A stretch of DNA of 64,000 bases from Coriobacterium glomerans PW2. Lineage in GTDB: Bacteria; Actinomycetota; Coriobacteriia; Coriobacteriales; Coriobacteriaceae. Position 1 is the first letter of the stretch; each line of letters opens with the position of its first letter. The notes beneath the pieces were generated by a model. That model was not told where the DNA came from. It worked only from the letters and a program-made list of their open reading frames with translations, and searched no databases. Below, piece by piece: positions 12,835 through 24,646 of the stretch. The position numbers and the translations under genes are program-made. The stretch lies in NCBI RefSeq assembly GCF_000195315.1, contig NC_015389.1:1674001-1738000 (forward strand), in the 5' to 3' direction.

Positions 12835-13698
12835 GTGGATATCGAGCGCAGGATACAGAGCGCTGAGGGACTGACGCCGACCGAGCAGCAGCTTGCAGAC
12901 GCCGTGCGCTCGATGGGAGAGAAGATCCAGACCTGTTCCATCAACCAGTTCGCGCACCTCACGGCGACCTCCATCGCAAGCGTGCACCGGTTCTGCAAGA
13001 AGCTTGGACTGGAGGGCTTCAAGCAGCTGAAGATCGAGGTGGCCCGTTCCTGCGCCGGGCGAGATCGCCGAACGGAAGCCATCGATTTCGATTTTCCCTT
13101 CGACGCCGCATCGCGCGCAGTCGATATCGCGGAGCGCATCGAGACGCTCTATGCGGCCACACTCGAGGACACGCGCAGTCTACTCGATCTCGATGCGATG
13201 GACCGCGCCGCGAAGCTCATCAAGAAGCTCCCTGCTCTGGATATCTACACGCAATCCCACAATCTGCATCCCGCGCAGATGTTCTGCGATCGGCTTCTTT
13301 CCGCAGGGAAATCGGCATCCTGCCATGCGAGCTTCGAGCGTCAGATGCGCACGGCGCTGGCATCTGACGCAAGGCGCACGGCGGTCGCCATATCCTATTC
13401 GGGGCTGGCGCCCAACCTCAACGCGCTGCTTCCGGTGCTCGCCCGGCGAAACACGCCGGTCATCATGATCGGCACCTCTCGTGCGCAGCGTCTGCATCCG
13501 GGCCTGGCCGCCTATCTCGAGATCAGTGATCGAGAGAGCCTGTGCCACCGGATAACGCAGTTTGCGAGCCATATAGCTGTGCAATACGCGCTCGACACGC
13601 TCTTCGCGTGCTTCTTCGCAATGGATTACAAGCGCAGCTTCGCCTTCTTGGAGGAATCGCTGCCCTATACGAGTCTGCCCGGCGCAGACGAAAGATGA
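12835..13698 (+). CDS. RpiR/MurR-family transcriptional regulator
   Basis: A 287-residue sugar-phosphate-sensing regulator. The N-terminal HTH_6 domain covers about residues 5-75 (TPTEQQLADAV, then AHLTATSIASVHRFCKKLGL and FKQLKIEVA), and a SIS sugar-isomerase domain follows from about residue 110, with VAISYSGLAPNLNALLPVLA and VIMIGTSRAQRL typical of phosphosugar binding. The start is GTG 12835, with AGGGGG upstream. Its position divergent from a 6-phospho-beta-glucosidase gene suggests that it senses a sugar phosphate from that pathway and controls the gene. Whether it represses or activates cannot be read. Confidence 0.9.
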   Translation: MDIERRIQSAEGLTPTEQQLADAVRSMGEKIQTCSINQFAHLTATSIASVHRFCKKLGLEGFKQLKIEVARSCAGRDRRTEAIDFDFPFDAASRAVDIAERIETLYAATLEDTRSLLDLDAMDRAAKLIKKLPALDIYTQSHNLHPAQMFCDRLLSAGKSASCHASFERQMRTALASDARRTAVAISYSGLAPNLNALLPVLARRNTPVIMIGTSRAQRLHPGLAAYLEISDRESLCHRITQFASHIAVQYALDTLFACFFAMDYKRSFAFLEESLPYTSLPGADER

Positions 13699-13720
13699 GA
13701 CCTGCGCGGGGCAGCCAGAT

Positions 13721-13754
13721 CACCCGAGGCGGCCCCGTAAACCCGCTTCGGGTG
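13721..13754. terminator. Hairpin between convergent genes
   Basis: A 12-bp stem with one G-U pair, CACCCGAGGCGG (13721-13732) against CCGCTTCGGGTG (13743-13754), lies between the convergent RpiR gene and the ABC exporter gene. Neither side has a T-tract, so it is a weak or factor-assisted bidirectional terminator candidate. Confidence 0.45.
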
Positions 13755-13785
13755 AATCCCCTGTGCGCATCACCTGCCCACCGCG

Positions 13786-15669
13786 CTAATCCAGCTCTTT
13801 GAGCCCGTGGCTCAGCTGCCAGTACTCACCGTGTTGGGCGAGCAGCTCCTTGTTTGTACCGCGCTCGACGATTCTGCCGCGCTCGAGCACCATGATCGCA
13901 TTGGAGTCCCGCACGGTCGAGAGACGATGCGCGATCATGAACGTCGTGCGTCCCTCCATGATGCGGTCCATACCGCGCTCGATGAGCTTCTCGGTGCGGG
14001 TATCGATCGAGGAGGTCGCCTCGTCCAAGATGAGGACGGGCGGATCCGCCACCGCGACGCGTGCGATCGCGAGCAGCTGCCGCTGGCCCTGGCTCAGGTT
14101 CGCGCCATCTGATGCGACCTGCGTCTCGTAGCCTTTCGGGAGGCGACGGATGAACGAATCGGCGTGCGCGGCCTCGGCAGCTGAGCGCACCTCCTCGTCG
14201 GTCGCATCGAGCTTGCCGAATCGAATGTTGTCGGCGATGGTACCGGTGAACAGATGCGTATCTTGCAACACGATACCGATCGAGCGGCGCAGACTCGCCT
14301 TCTCTATATTCTTGAGATCGATGCCGTCATAGGTGATCTCACCGGATTGAATGTCGTAGAATCGGGTTATGAGGTTCGTGATCGTGGTCTTTCCCGCTCC
14401 TGTCGAGCCTACGAATGCGATCTTCTGACCGGGCTTGGCAAACAGGTTGAGCTTGTGCAAAACAGTGTGCTCCGGAACATACCAGAAATCAACGTCATGG
14501 AAGCGCACATCACCATGGAGCGGAACCGGCCCGCGTTCAAGGACCGTTCCATCGGGTCCCCTGCCCTGAGCGTCCATGGGCAGCAGCGCGCCAAAGGCTC
14601 CCAGGCCCTTACCCTGCGGCAGCTGCCATACCCATGCGCCCTGCCCGGTCTTGACAAGCTTGACCGATCCCTCATCGACCTCGGGCTCGAGCTCCATGGC
14701 GAGGAAAAGCCGCTCCGCGCCCGCCAATGCATTCAGAAGGAAGTTCCCGAGCTGCGTGAACTGGTTGATCGGCATGGCGGCCTGTCGCACGAATACGAGA
14801 TAGCTCGCCAGTGCACCGACATCGGCCATGCCCCTGATCGCGAGAAAGCCACCGACCACCGCGACGATCGCGTAGTTCGTGAGCGCGATGCACACGGTCA
14901 CCGGCACCATGCTCGCGGCGTAGGCCTGCGCCGAGGTGCCGGCGCGGCGCAGGATCTGGTTGCGTCTGGTGAACTCGTCGACGTTCGCCTGCTCGTGATT
15001 GAACACCTTGACGATCTTCTGGCCGGTGACCATCTCCTCGATGTAGCCGTCGAGCCCCGCCAGGGCATCCTGCTGCCGACTGAAGAACGCCTTGCTGCGT
15101 GAACCGGAGAATCTGACATACGAGGCGATGATGGCATCGCAGACGATCGTGATCAGCGTCAGCCGCCAATTGAGCACGAACAACAGGACCACGATGCCGA
15201 CGAGCTGGATCCATGCCTGGATGACGTTGGCGAAGCTGTTGTTGAGCGCCTCGGATACGGTATCGACGTCGTTGGTGAAAAAGCTCATGATATCGCCGGT
15301 GCGATTGCGATCGAAGTAGGCGAGTGGCAGGGTCTGGATGTGCGCGAACAGATCGCGGCGAATATCGAAGACGACCCGCTGGGCCGCGCGAACCATCGTC
15401 TGGGTGTAACCCAGCGCGGACAGCACGCCCAAAGCGTACACGGTCGCCGTGAACATGATCTGCCCGCCCAGCAGCGAGGTATCGCCTTCCGCCAGACCAT
15501 CGACGATCGGACGGACCATGTAGGTGCCGATGAGGCTCGCCATCGCCGAGATGGAAACGAGCACCGCAACGATGAGCAGAGAGATCTTCGCATGACCCAT
15601 ATAACGGAGCAGCAGCCTCACGGTATGACCGAGATTCTTCGGACGAGTCCCAGCGGTCGTTCTAGCCAC
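13786..15669 (-). CDS. ABC exporter, fused permease-ATPase, half of a heterodimer
   Basis: About 627 residues: an N-terminal six-helix exporter domain (from RLLLRYMGHAKISLLIVAV) and a C-terminal ATPase with Walker A VGSTGAGKTT, signature NLSQGQRQLLA and Walker B VLILDEATSSID, followed by MIAHRLSTV. The Walker B glutamate is intact, while the signature is LSQGQ instead of LSGGQ. The start is most likely GTG 15669, which has AAGGGGG upstream and overlaps the stop of the partner by 8 bp; an ATG at 15708 has no good site. It forms a pair with the next gene. Lipid, peptide or drug export are all possible; the substrate is unknown. Confidence 0.88.
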   Translation of the reverse strand: MARTTAGTRPKNLGHTVRLLLRYMGHAKISLLIVAVLVSISAMASLIGTYMVRPIVDGLAEGDTSLLGGQIMFTATVYALGVLSALGYTQTMVRAAQRVVFDIRRDLFAHIQTLPLAYFDRNRTGDIMSFFTNDVDTVSEALNNSFANVIQAWIQLVGIVVLLFVLNWRLTLITIVCDAIIASYVRFSGSRSKAFFSRQQDALAGLDGYIEEMVTGQKIVKVFNHEQANVDEFTRRNQILRRAGTSAQAYAASMVPVTVCIALTNYAIVAVVGGFLAIRGMADVGALASYLVFVRQAAMPINQFTQLGNFLLNALAGAERLFLAMELEPEVDEGSVKLVKTGQGAWVWQLPQGKGLGAFGALLPMDAQGRGPDGTVLERGPVPLHGDVRFHDVDFWYVPEHTVLHKLNLFAKPGQKIAFVGSTGAGKTTITNLITRFYDIQSGEITYDGIDLKNIEKASLRRSIGIVLQDTHLFTGTIADNIRFGKLDATDEEVRSAAEAAHADSFIRRLPKGYETQVASDGANLSQGQRQLLAIARVAVADPPVLILDEATSSIDTRTEKLIERGMDRIMEGRTTFMIAHRLSTVRDSNAIMVLERGRIVERGTNKELLAQHGEYWQLSHGLKELD

Positions 15670-17554
15670 GCGGCTCAACCCCCTTCGCATCGCTCGTACC
15701 GGTTTCATCGCCTGGTTCCCTCTCGGGTGCGCAGGCGTGCCAAGAGCTCTCGCGCGGACCGCGAGAATCCTCGTCGATCAACCCGGCGGTCGTCTCGTCG
15801 CCTTCGGAGCTCACGACGCGAGCCGCTTGCACGAATTCAGTCTGGGAGGCGTAGATCTCCTGGTAGATCGTATCTGTCTCGAGCAGTTCATCATGGGTGC
15901 CGCATGCATGGACGCGACCGTTGTCGAGCACGATGATCTGCTCGGCATCCATGACAGAGGTGATGCGCTGGGCGATGACGATCGTCGTGACATCGGGAAT
16001 CGCAGCGAGATTCGATCTGATCTTGGCCTCCGTTGCCATGTCGACGGCACTGGTCGAATCGTCGAATATAAGCACACGTGGCCGTTTGAGCAGCGTTCGC
16101 GCGATGCAGAGTCGCTGCTTCTGACCACCTGACACGTTGTCGCCACCCTGCCCGAGATCGCCATCGAGCCCGCCGATGCGCTCGAGAAACTCATCGACGC
16201 AGGCGAGGCGACATGCCTCCAAGAGCTCATCATCGTCGGCCCCTTCATTGCCCCACAGCAGATTCTCGCGCACCGTGCCGGTGAACAGCACGTTTTTCTG
16301 GAGCACGATGCCGACAGCATCCCGCAGAACCGTGAGATCATAGTCGCGAACATCGTGACCATCGAGGAGCACCTGGCCCTGATCGACATCGTAGAGCCTG
16401 GCGATGAGCTGCACCAGGGAGGTCTTCCCCGATCCCGTTCCGCCCAGAATCCCCACGCGGGTTCCCGAGGGAATATCCAGGTTGATATCCTCCAGCACGT
16501 CTTGGTCGGCATCGGCCCCGTACTTGAACGATACGTCACGAAACTCGACCCGACCGCTCGAGACGGTTGATATCGCCTGCCCCTGCGGTGCCGAGAACAG
16601 CTCCGGTGCCTCGTCGAGCACCTCCGAGCATCGCTCGACGCTGGTGAGAGCTCGCGTGAGCAGCAAAAAGACATTGGAGATCATCATCAGGGAATTGATG
16701 ATCTGCAAAACGTAGCTCATGAAGCCGGTGAGCTGGCCGACCTTGAGCTCGCCGGCGATGATCATATGGCCGCCGATCCACAGCACGAGCGTCGCGGCGA
16801 CATACATCGACAGCTGGAAGATCGGCAGGTTGCACACGGCTGTTCCAAAGGTGCGCGTCGCCCAGGAAGCGACCTCGCGGTTCACCCCGCCGAACTTCTC
16901 GCGCTCGTAGTCCGCGCGCACATAGGCCTTGATAGCCCGGACGGCGGTGACGTCCTCCTGCACCACGCCGTTGAGATGATCCATCGCCGTCTGAAAGCGA
17001 CGATAGAACGGCGACACGCGACGCACGATGATGCCCAGGGCGATCGCCAGCAGCGGAAGGATGATGAAGAAGACGGTCGCAAGGTGCATATTCATGAAGC
17101 TCGCGTACAGAAGTCCCATGACGAGCATGACCGGTCCGCGCACAAGCGGCCTAAAGCCGCTCGCGACCGCGTTCTGGATGACCGTGATATCGGTGGTCAT
17201 ACGCGTCACGAGCGAGGAGGTCTGATAGCGATCGAGATTGCCGAAAGCGAAGGTCTGAATCTTCTCATACTCCGCCTGACGAAGGTTCGTGCCCAGCCCG
17301 ACCGCCGTGCGCGCCGAGAAACGCGCGTAGAGCAAACCGCACGCCAGCGAAATGAACGCGCACAGCAGCATGAGAGCACCCTGTCGCAAGATGAGCTGCG
17401 TGTCTCGGGCCATGATGCCCTGATCGATGATGCCGGCCATGAGAAGTGGGATGAACAACTCGAGCGAGGTCTCTATGGCCACGACCACAGCACCTGCGAT
17501 CGCATCTTTGCGATACGGTCCGAGATATCCGAGCAGCCGACGAAAATCTTTCAT
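15662..17554 (-). CDS. ABC exporter, fused permease-ATPase, partner half with degenerate Walker B
   Basis: About 630 residues with an exporter membrane domain at the N-terminus (LLGYLGPYRKDAIAGAVVVA) and an ATPase domain with Walker A LGGTGSGKTS and signature NVSGGQKQRLC. Walker B reads VLIFDDSTSAVD: the catalytic glutamate is aspartate. One canonical and one degenerate site is the known pattern of heterodimeric ABC exporters, so this and the following gene form one transporter. The acidic C-terminal tail is poorly conserved in appearance. AAGGGG sits at good spacing for ATG 17554; ATG 17560 is an alternative. Confidence 0.88.
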   Translation of the reverse strand: MKDFRRLLGYLGPYRKDAIAGAVVVAIETSLELFIPLLMAGIIDQGIMARDTQLILRQGALMLLCAFISLACGLLYARFSARTAVGLGTNLRQAEYEKIQTFAFGNLDRYQTSSLVTRMTTDITVIQNAVASGFRPLVRGPVMLVMGLLYASFMNMHLATVFFIILPLLAIALGIIVRRVSPFYRRFQTAMDHLNGVVQEDVTAVRAIKAYVRADYEREKFGGVNREVASWATRTFGTAVCNLPIFQLSMYVAATLVLWIGGHMIIAGELKVGQLTGFMSYVLQIINSLMMISNVFLLLTRALTSVERCSEVLDEAPELFSAPQGQAISTVSSGRVEFRDVSFKYGADADQDVLEDINLDIPSGTRVGILGGTGSGKTSLVQLIARLYDVDQGQVLLDGHDVRDYDLTVLRDAVGIVLQKNVLFTGTVRENLLWGNEGADDDELLEACRLACVDEFLERIGGLDGDLGQGGDNVSGGQKQRLCIARTLLKRPRVLIFDDSTSAVDMATEAKIRSNLAAIPDVTTIVIAQRITSVMDAEQIIVLDNGRVHACGTHDELLETDTIYQEIYASQTEFVQAARVVSSEGDETTAGLIDEDSRGPRESSWHACAPEREPGDETGTSDAKGVEPRG

Positions 17555-17871
17555 GTACATGCCCCTTCTGCGTACCACAGATCCCTATGGACGGCGGCGA
17601 GCGGGCCCGAGCGCCCTGTATCAATCCGCCACAGAATGATGTACCCACGAGAGCCATGGGCTCTTTGGATGCACCCGTCGCATCTGACGGGCAGGGGCCG
17701 AATCCCTGCAAGGTGCGCGCCGTCTGGCCATATCCCGCTCTCCCGCGCGAAGACGACCCCTTCTATTTGTAGTACAGATCGGCAACCGACTCGAGGGGGT
17801 TCTGTCGAAAACCTGACAAATGCGGATTTGCTCCTCATATCCGATGTTTCATCTGGCGATCAGTCCATGCG
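17555..17871. other. Intergenic region upstream of the heterodimeric ABC exporter
   Basis: This 317-bp region holds the exporter's promoter by position, but I find no convincing -35/-10 pair. It has short self-complementary stretches (for example GAGCC-CAT-GGCTC around 17654-17666) and no good reading frame. I searched for known riboswitch cores (T-box, RFN, THI, cobalamin, guanidine) by eye and saw none. Confidence 0.4.
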
Positions 17872-20193
<2,322 letters not shown>

Positions 20194-20257
20194 TCACGCG
20201 CAATCGTCAGCGGTGCCCTGAGGTGGCGACTCAGCTTGCCATCTGCGGTGAAACGAC

Positions 20258-20291
20258 CGGGCGACGCGATCCTTGCGGATCGCGCCGCCCG
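20258..20291 (-). terminator. Hairpin terminator after the HtrA-type protease gene
   Basis: A 15-bp stem with one mismatch (20258-20272 with 20277-20291) and a 4-nt loop lies 57 bp after the protease stop. On the minus strand it is followed by GTCGTTTC, so the T-run is short. It separates the protease from ligA. Confidence 0.55.
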
Positions 20292-20348
20292 CGGCCAGCA
20301 TCCTCACCCGACCCGAGCACTCTGGCTGGGCTTGCTCTGAGCGTTTGC

Positions 20349-21797
20349 TCAGTTTCGCTTCGCGCCGTTTTGTCCGCCGTTGTTGCCCAGCAGGTTCTGC
20401 AGATACTGCAGGAACTGATCTTGCGACATCGAGTTGCCCGATCCGTTCCCCTTCGTCGCGTCCTCCTTCGAGCTTTCCTGCTGATTCGATACGGATTCAT
20501 CGGACCCGAGCTTGACATCGACCTTCTTCTCGTCGCCGCCCCGTTTGAGCGTGAGCGTCACGGTGTCCCCGACGCTGTGCTCGCGCAACGAGATGATCAG
20601 GTTGTCGGCTGAGGTGACGGGCTTGTCGTTCATGCGCGTGATGATATCGTTCTCCTTGATGCCGGCCTCGGCCGCCGGGCTGCCCTCGGATACGCTGTTC
20701 ACGAGTGCTCCCTCGCTGGCACTCAAGTTGAACTGACGCGCGGACAGCGCGTTGACAGAGCTCACGGTGAGACCGATGTAGGGATGCGCCGGTGTCTTGC
20801 CCGCAATGATCTGCTTGGCGATATCGATCGCATACTTGGATGGAATCGCGAAACCGACACCCGAGCTCGATCCCGAGGTGGATTCGATGATCGAGTTGAT
20901 CCCGATCAGCTCGCCCTTGCTGTTCACGAGCGCGCCGCCGGAGTTTCCGGGATTGATCGCCGCATCCGTCTGAATCATATTCGCATAGATCGAGGTACCC
21001 GATGCGGACGGAAGAGCGGTGGAGCGATACAGCGAACTCACGATACCCGTTGAGACCGACTGCTCGTTGCCAAACGGGCTGCCGATCGCCATAACCCACT
21101 GGCCGACCGCGAGCGAGGTCGAATCGCCGATGTCGATAGGAGTGAGCTTCGAGGAATCGACCTTCTTCATCTTGATCACAGCCAGATCACTCGACTTGTC
21201 GGTGCCGATGATCTCGGCCTCATAGCTCTCGCCCGAGAGCTGCACGACGATAGCGGAGGCGTTCTCGATGACATGGTAGTTCGTAACGATGTCCCCGTCC
21301 TTGTCGATCACCACGCCGGAGCCCATTCCCGCTTTTGACATGTTCTGCTGGACCGAGACGGACACGACCGAGGGCAGCGCCTTGGCGGCAACGGCCTCCG
21401 CGAGCGAGTTGTCCTCGGGATTGATCTTGATCGTCTGCGAACCGGATGACCCTGAGGAACTTGAGCTGCCGGAGGAGCCGACATCGCTGCCGTCCAGTTG
21501 CAGGGCACCGGACATGGCGAGTGCGAACAGCAGAAGAGCGCCCACCGCGATTCCGATGAGCCCGCTCAAGAACACGGGGAACTTCTTTGCCTTGGTCTTC
21601 ACAACCGTCTGCCTCACGGTCTCCGTCTGCGGAGCAAAGGGGGGTTGGTTCGAAGTCGAGTCCCATGCATCGGCCACATGACCATCCGTACCGGGCATCA
21701 GGCTCGTGGGATCCTCTTCGTGCCCGGCGCGGGATGGCGAAGCATCGGGTCCCTCCATAAAGCCCTCCGGCGGTTTGGGCGTCTTATCCTCTTTCAT
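20349..21797 (-). CDS. HtrA/DegP-type membrane-anchored serine protease with PDZ domain
   Basis: A 482-residue cell-surface protease for protein quality control. It has a cytoplasmic N-terminal stretch rich in Pro, Asp and Glu, one membrane anchor (about 72-96, SGLIGIAVGALLLFALAMSG), a serine-glycine linker, and a trypsin-like domain with the triad His in TNYHVIENA (about 174), Asp in KSSDLAVIKM (about 202) and Ser in NPGNSGGALV (about 284). A PDZ domain follows (EGSPAAEAGIKENDIITRMN), and the tail is rich in Gln, Asn and Ser. ATG 21797 has an AAAGGA site; the upstream TTG at 21845 is unlikely. The gene is monocistronic with its own terminator. Confidence 0.93.
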   Translation of the reverse strand: MKEDKTPKPPEGFMEGPDASPSRAGHEEDPTSLMPGTDGHVADAWDSTSNQPPFAPQTETVRQTVVKTKAKKFPVFLSGLIGIAVGALLLFALAMSGALQLDGSDVGSSGSSSSSGSSGSQTIKINPEDNSLAEAVAAKALPSVVSVSVQQNMSKAGMGSGVVIDKDGDIVTNYHVIENASAIVVQLSGESYEAEIIGTDKSSDLAVIKMKKVDSSKLTPIDIGDSTSLAVGQWVMAIGSPFGNEQSVSTGIVSSLYRSTALPSASGTSIYANMIQTDAAINPGNSGGALVNSKGELIGINSIIESTSGSSSGVGFAIPSKYAIDIAKQIIAGKTPAHPYIGLTVSSVNALSARQFNLSASEGALVNSVSEGSPAAEAGIKENDIITRMNDKPVTSADNLIISLREHSVGDTVTLTLKRGGDEKKVDVKLGSDESVSNQQESSKEDATKGNGSGNSMSQDQFLQYLQNLLGNNGGQNGAKRN

Positions 21798-21984
21798 GAA
21801 ATTTTTCCTTTCCTCGCTGACGAGCTTGATTCCGTTGTACCCCAAGATGCGCGCGGCGACTTCCGGGACTTGTGATGTTCACTCATATTTAAGCTATTCC
21901 GCCCCGCCGCCCGACAAGATTCAACAAGGGGCGCGATAGAGGTCGAGCAGCTGCGCCGACCGAGCGAAACCGCTTTCCACGCGT

Positions 21985-22647
21985 TCAGGTCCTGAACAGA
22001 TAGCCGACGCCGCGCACCGTCATGATATGCGCGGCGATCTGCGGACCGACTTTGGAGCGAATGCGCCGTATATGAACGTCAACCGTGCGCGTCCCGCCGC
22101 AGTACTCGAAACCCCAAACCCGGTGAAGCAGCACCTCGCGCGAATAGGCGCGATTCGGATGCGTCGTGAGAAACGAGAGCAGCGAATACTCCATGAGCGT
22201 GAGATCGACGGGTTCACCCTCCAGATAGACCTGATACGTTGCCAGATTTATAAGAAGTTCATCGATCCTCAAGACCTCATCTGACGAGGGCCCAGCTGCC
22301 TCGAAGATGAGCCGGCTCACACGGGCCTCAAGCTCTGCGGGAAGCGCTGTGGGACAGATGAAGTCCGATCGGATGCGCGAGGGCAGGCGCAGAGCCGGCA
22401 GGGCCGCCTCGTCGGCCACCACAAGCATCGGAATGCCGCCGCGATCATCGAGCCATGCGGCGATCTGCTCGATGCGATCGTTGCGCACTCCGTCGGCGTC
22501 GAGCACGAGCAGATCGAATTCAATGGCGGCACTCGGTGAGTCCGGGGTCGCGAGACTGATCGCGACATCCATGGTCTGCGCGCATGAGCTGACAAACTCA
22601 TGCAAACGCGTCGTGCGAGCCATGAACAACAGGCATTTCTCTGACAT
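21985..22647 (-). CDS. glnR: OmpR-family winged-helix regulator with atypical receiver, GlnR-like
   Basis: A 220-residue orphan response regulator. The C-terminal winged helix is strong: LTLMEYSLLSFLTTHP, VWGFEYCGGTRTVDVHIRRI and TVRGVGYLF. The GGTRTVDVH stretch is characteristic of actinobacterial GlnR. The N-terminal half looks like a receiver with Asp50 in DLLVLDADG, but the acidic pair and conserved lysine needed for normal phosphorylation are not evident, as in GlnR, which is not phosphorylated by a kinase. No sensor kinase is adjacent. It lies 181 bp downstream of glnA on the same strand, which supports a nitrogen-control role; the specific name is an inference. Confidence 0.72.
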   Translation of the reverse strand: MSEKCLLFMARTTRLHEFVSSCAQTMDVAISLATPDSPSAAIEFDLLVLDADGVRNDRIEQIAAWLDDRGGIPMLVVADEAALPALRLPSRIRSDFICPTALPAELEARVSRLIFEAAGPSSDEVLRIDELLINLATYQVYLEGEPVDLTLMEYSLLSFLTTHPNRAYSREVLLHRVWGFEYCGGTRTVDVHIRRIRSKVGPQIAAHIMTVRGVGYLFRT

Positions 22648-22828
22648 ATCCCACCTTCCAAACAGCTATATCATAGCCCACGGGGGAATCGGAACGCGAT
22701 ATTTCCGCCCGAGCACATATGACTGACCGCGCTCTCGACTGCAGTGGCGCGCAGCGGACCCGCCTTGCGCGATCTCGCGTCGACGAGCGCCCTCGCTGCT
22801 CATCGCGCCGCCGACGCGCAGCGGCGGA

Positions 22829-24166
22829 TCAGGAGTTTGCCAGATAGTAGTCGATCTCCCATTCCGTCACGACCGAGGAATAGCGTTCCCATTCATCGCG
22901 CTTCTTCTTGAGGAAGAACGAGTGGATGTGCTCGCCGAGAGCGTCGCGCATGAACTCGGAGCTGGCAAAGACATCGAGTGCCTCATCGAGGCTGCGAGGC
23001 AGCGGGGCGAAGCCCGAGTGCGCCAGTTCGCCCTCGCTCAGGTTCTGCGCCTCGGCCATCGATTCGGCCGGAAGCGCGAGCCCGCGTCGGATGCCGTCCA
23101 GTCCCGCGGCGAGCGTAACCGCGGCGGCGAGATAGGGATTCGCCATCGGGTCGGGCGAGCGAAGCTCTATGCGCGTCGATAGCTGCTTACCGGGTTTGTA
23201 GATGGGCACGCGAATCATGGCGGCGCGGTTGCGCAGGCCCCATGTTGCGTACTCCGGCGTGTTCCCCTCGCCGGTGGTGAGACGCTTGTACGAGTTGACG
23301 GTCGGATTCGTGATCGCCGAGAGTTCGGCGGCGTGACTCAAGATGCCGGCCATGTAGCTTCTCGCCGTGCTTGAGAGGTGGTAGAGCTGCTCCTCCTCGC
23401 CCCAGAAGACATTGTTCCCCTCGCGGTCGAACAGCGACTGCTGGAGGAACATGGCGCACGAGGCTTGCGTTGAGATGGGTTTCGGCATGAACGATGCGTG
23501 AATGCCCGCCTCGAACGCCTCGAGACGTATGACGTGCTTGGCGGTCATGATATTGTCGGCTGTCGTCAGCGCCTCCGCATGCCTGATAGAGATGGCGTGC
23601 TGGGAGTGGCCGGATGAATGAAAGGTGTACTCGACCGGAATCGACATCTTCTCAAGCGTGAGCACCGTCGCCCGTCGCAGATCACGGGCCGAATCGGACG
23701 GAGTCAGATCGAAGTACCCGACGTGATCGAGCGGCTCAGGCGTGTGGTCGTCGGGAAAGTAGTAGAACTCGAGCTCGCTGGCCATGTTCGGTATGAAGCC
23801 GGCCGCCTCTGCGCGGCAGAACATCCGGCGCAGACATTCGCGCGGATCCCCCTCGAACGGCACGCGATCAGGCGTGCAGATATCGCAGAACATGCGCGCC
23901 GCCCCATCGTGCGGGGGCCGCCAAGGCAGCACCTGGAAAGTCGAGGGATCCGGAAAGGCGAGCATATCCGCCTCCTCGGGCGGGGTGAAGCCCTCGATCG
24001 ATGAGCCATCGAAACCGATGCCCTCCTCGAAAGCGACCTCCAGATCCTCTGGACTTATCGCGAAGCTCTTGAGTCGGCCCAGCACATCGGTGAACCACAG
24101 CCTCACGAATCGAATGCCCCGCTTCTCTATTGTTCGGAGGACGAAATCGATATTCTGCCGGTCCAT
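22829..24166 (-). CDS. glnA: Glutamine synthetase, type I (GSI-alpha-like)
   Basis: Makes glutamine from glutamate, ammonia and ATP; forms a dodecamer in the cytoplasm. The 445-residue length and motifs fit GSI: IGFDGSSIEGFTPPEEADM, the metal-binding EFYYF region, SGHSQHAISIRH, KPISTQASCAMF, and NPTVNSYKRLTTGE. The C-terminal segment (NLSEGELAHSGFAPLPRSLDEAL) resembles GSI-alpha and lacks the adenylylated tyrosine motif NLY of GSI-beta, so regulation by adenylylation is not expected. ATG 24166 has AAGGG upstream; a longer open frame to 24472 is not supported. The upstream 150 bp should carry its promoter (TACGAT near 24204) and a nitrogen-regulator site, but I cannot define the latter. Confidence 0.95.
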   Translation of the reverse strand: MDRQNIDFVLRTIEKRGIRFVRLWFTDVLGRLKSFAISPEDLEVAFEEGIGFDGSSIEGFTPPEEADMLAFPDPSTFQVLPWRPPHDGAARMFCDICTPDRVPFEGDPRECLRRMFCRAEAAGFIPNMASELEFYYFPDDHTPEPLDHVGYFDLTPSDSARDLRRATVLTLEKMSIPVEYTFHSSGHSQHAISIRHAEALTTADNIMTAKHVIRLEAFEAGIHASFMPKPISTQASCAMFLQQSLFDREGNNVFWGEEEQLYHLSSTARSYMAGILSHAAELSAITNPTVNSYKRLTTGEGNTPEYATWGLRNRAAMIRVPIYKPGKQLSTRIELRSPDPMANPYLAAAVTLAAGLDGIRRGLALPAESMAEAQNLSEGELAHSGFAPLPRSLDEALDVFASSEFMRDALGEHIHSFFLKKKRDEWERYSSVVTEWEIDYYLANS

Positions 24167-24321
24167 GCCAAGCACCCTTCTGTCTGCATCCCGCAAAGTC
24201 GCATACCCCATCGTATTTTGCCACACATTTGTTTCGAGGCGATTTCCGATCACCGGGAGCATACGTGCGGGACCGGCGGGGGGCTGTGAGCGCGCAGAGG
24301 GCAAAGCGAGAGGGCGAGAAG

Positions 24322-24528
24322 CTATCTCACATGGCGAGAGAGCTCGTCCGCGATGTCGGCCGCACCTCTGAGGGCAGGACAGCTCCTTCGCTTCGCAGGC
24401 CGGTGACCTTTGGCGCATGCGCATGCGTGCGCGCAATCCGCGCACGCGCCCTTTCTGCGCACGCGCACGCACACGGCGATGAAGGCAGCGGCGACAAGCG
24501 ACAAGATGACGATGTCTAGCGGGGCCAT
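24322..24528 (-). CDS. FeoB-associated Cys-rich membrane protein
   Basis: A 68-residue single-pass protein: a hydrophobic segment at residues 5-23 (IVILSLVAAAFIAVCVRV) followed by a cysteine cluster, GACADCAHACACAKG, and another cysteine at RRSCPAL. This is the layout of the small FeoB-associated Cys-rich family, proposed to help ferrous iron transport or sense iron. ATG 24528 has GGAGAGG directly upstream. It lies 118 bp after feoB on the same strand. Confidence 0.82.
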   Translation of the reverse strand: MAPLDIVILSLVAAAFIAVCVRVRRKGACADCAHACACAKGHRPAKRRSCPALRGAADIADELSRHVR

Positions 24529-24646
24529 ACCTCTCCTTTCAACCTTGCTGATAGTACATGCCCGGCTGCGCGCCCACCTCACAGGCTCGATGTCGCCGAA
24601 GCGGCAACATGCCGAAGCAGCCGAGTCCGCCGATGCCGAGGCGTCC

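Noticed and set aside
24167-24472. N-terminal extension of glutamine synthetase
   Set aside because: The open frame continues upstream but its translation is Arg/Pro/Cys-rich; AAGGG before ATG 24166 and the family length fix the start.
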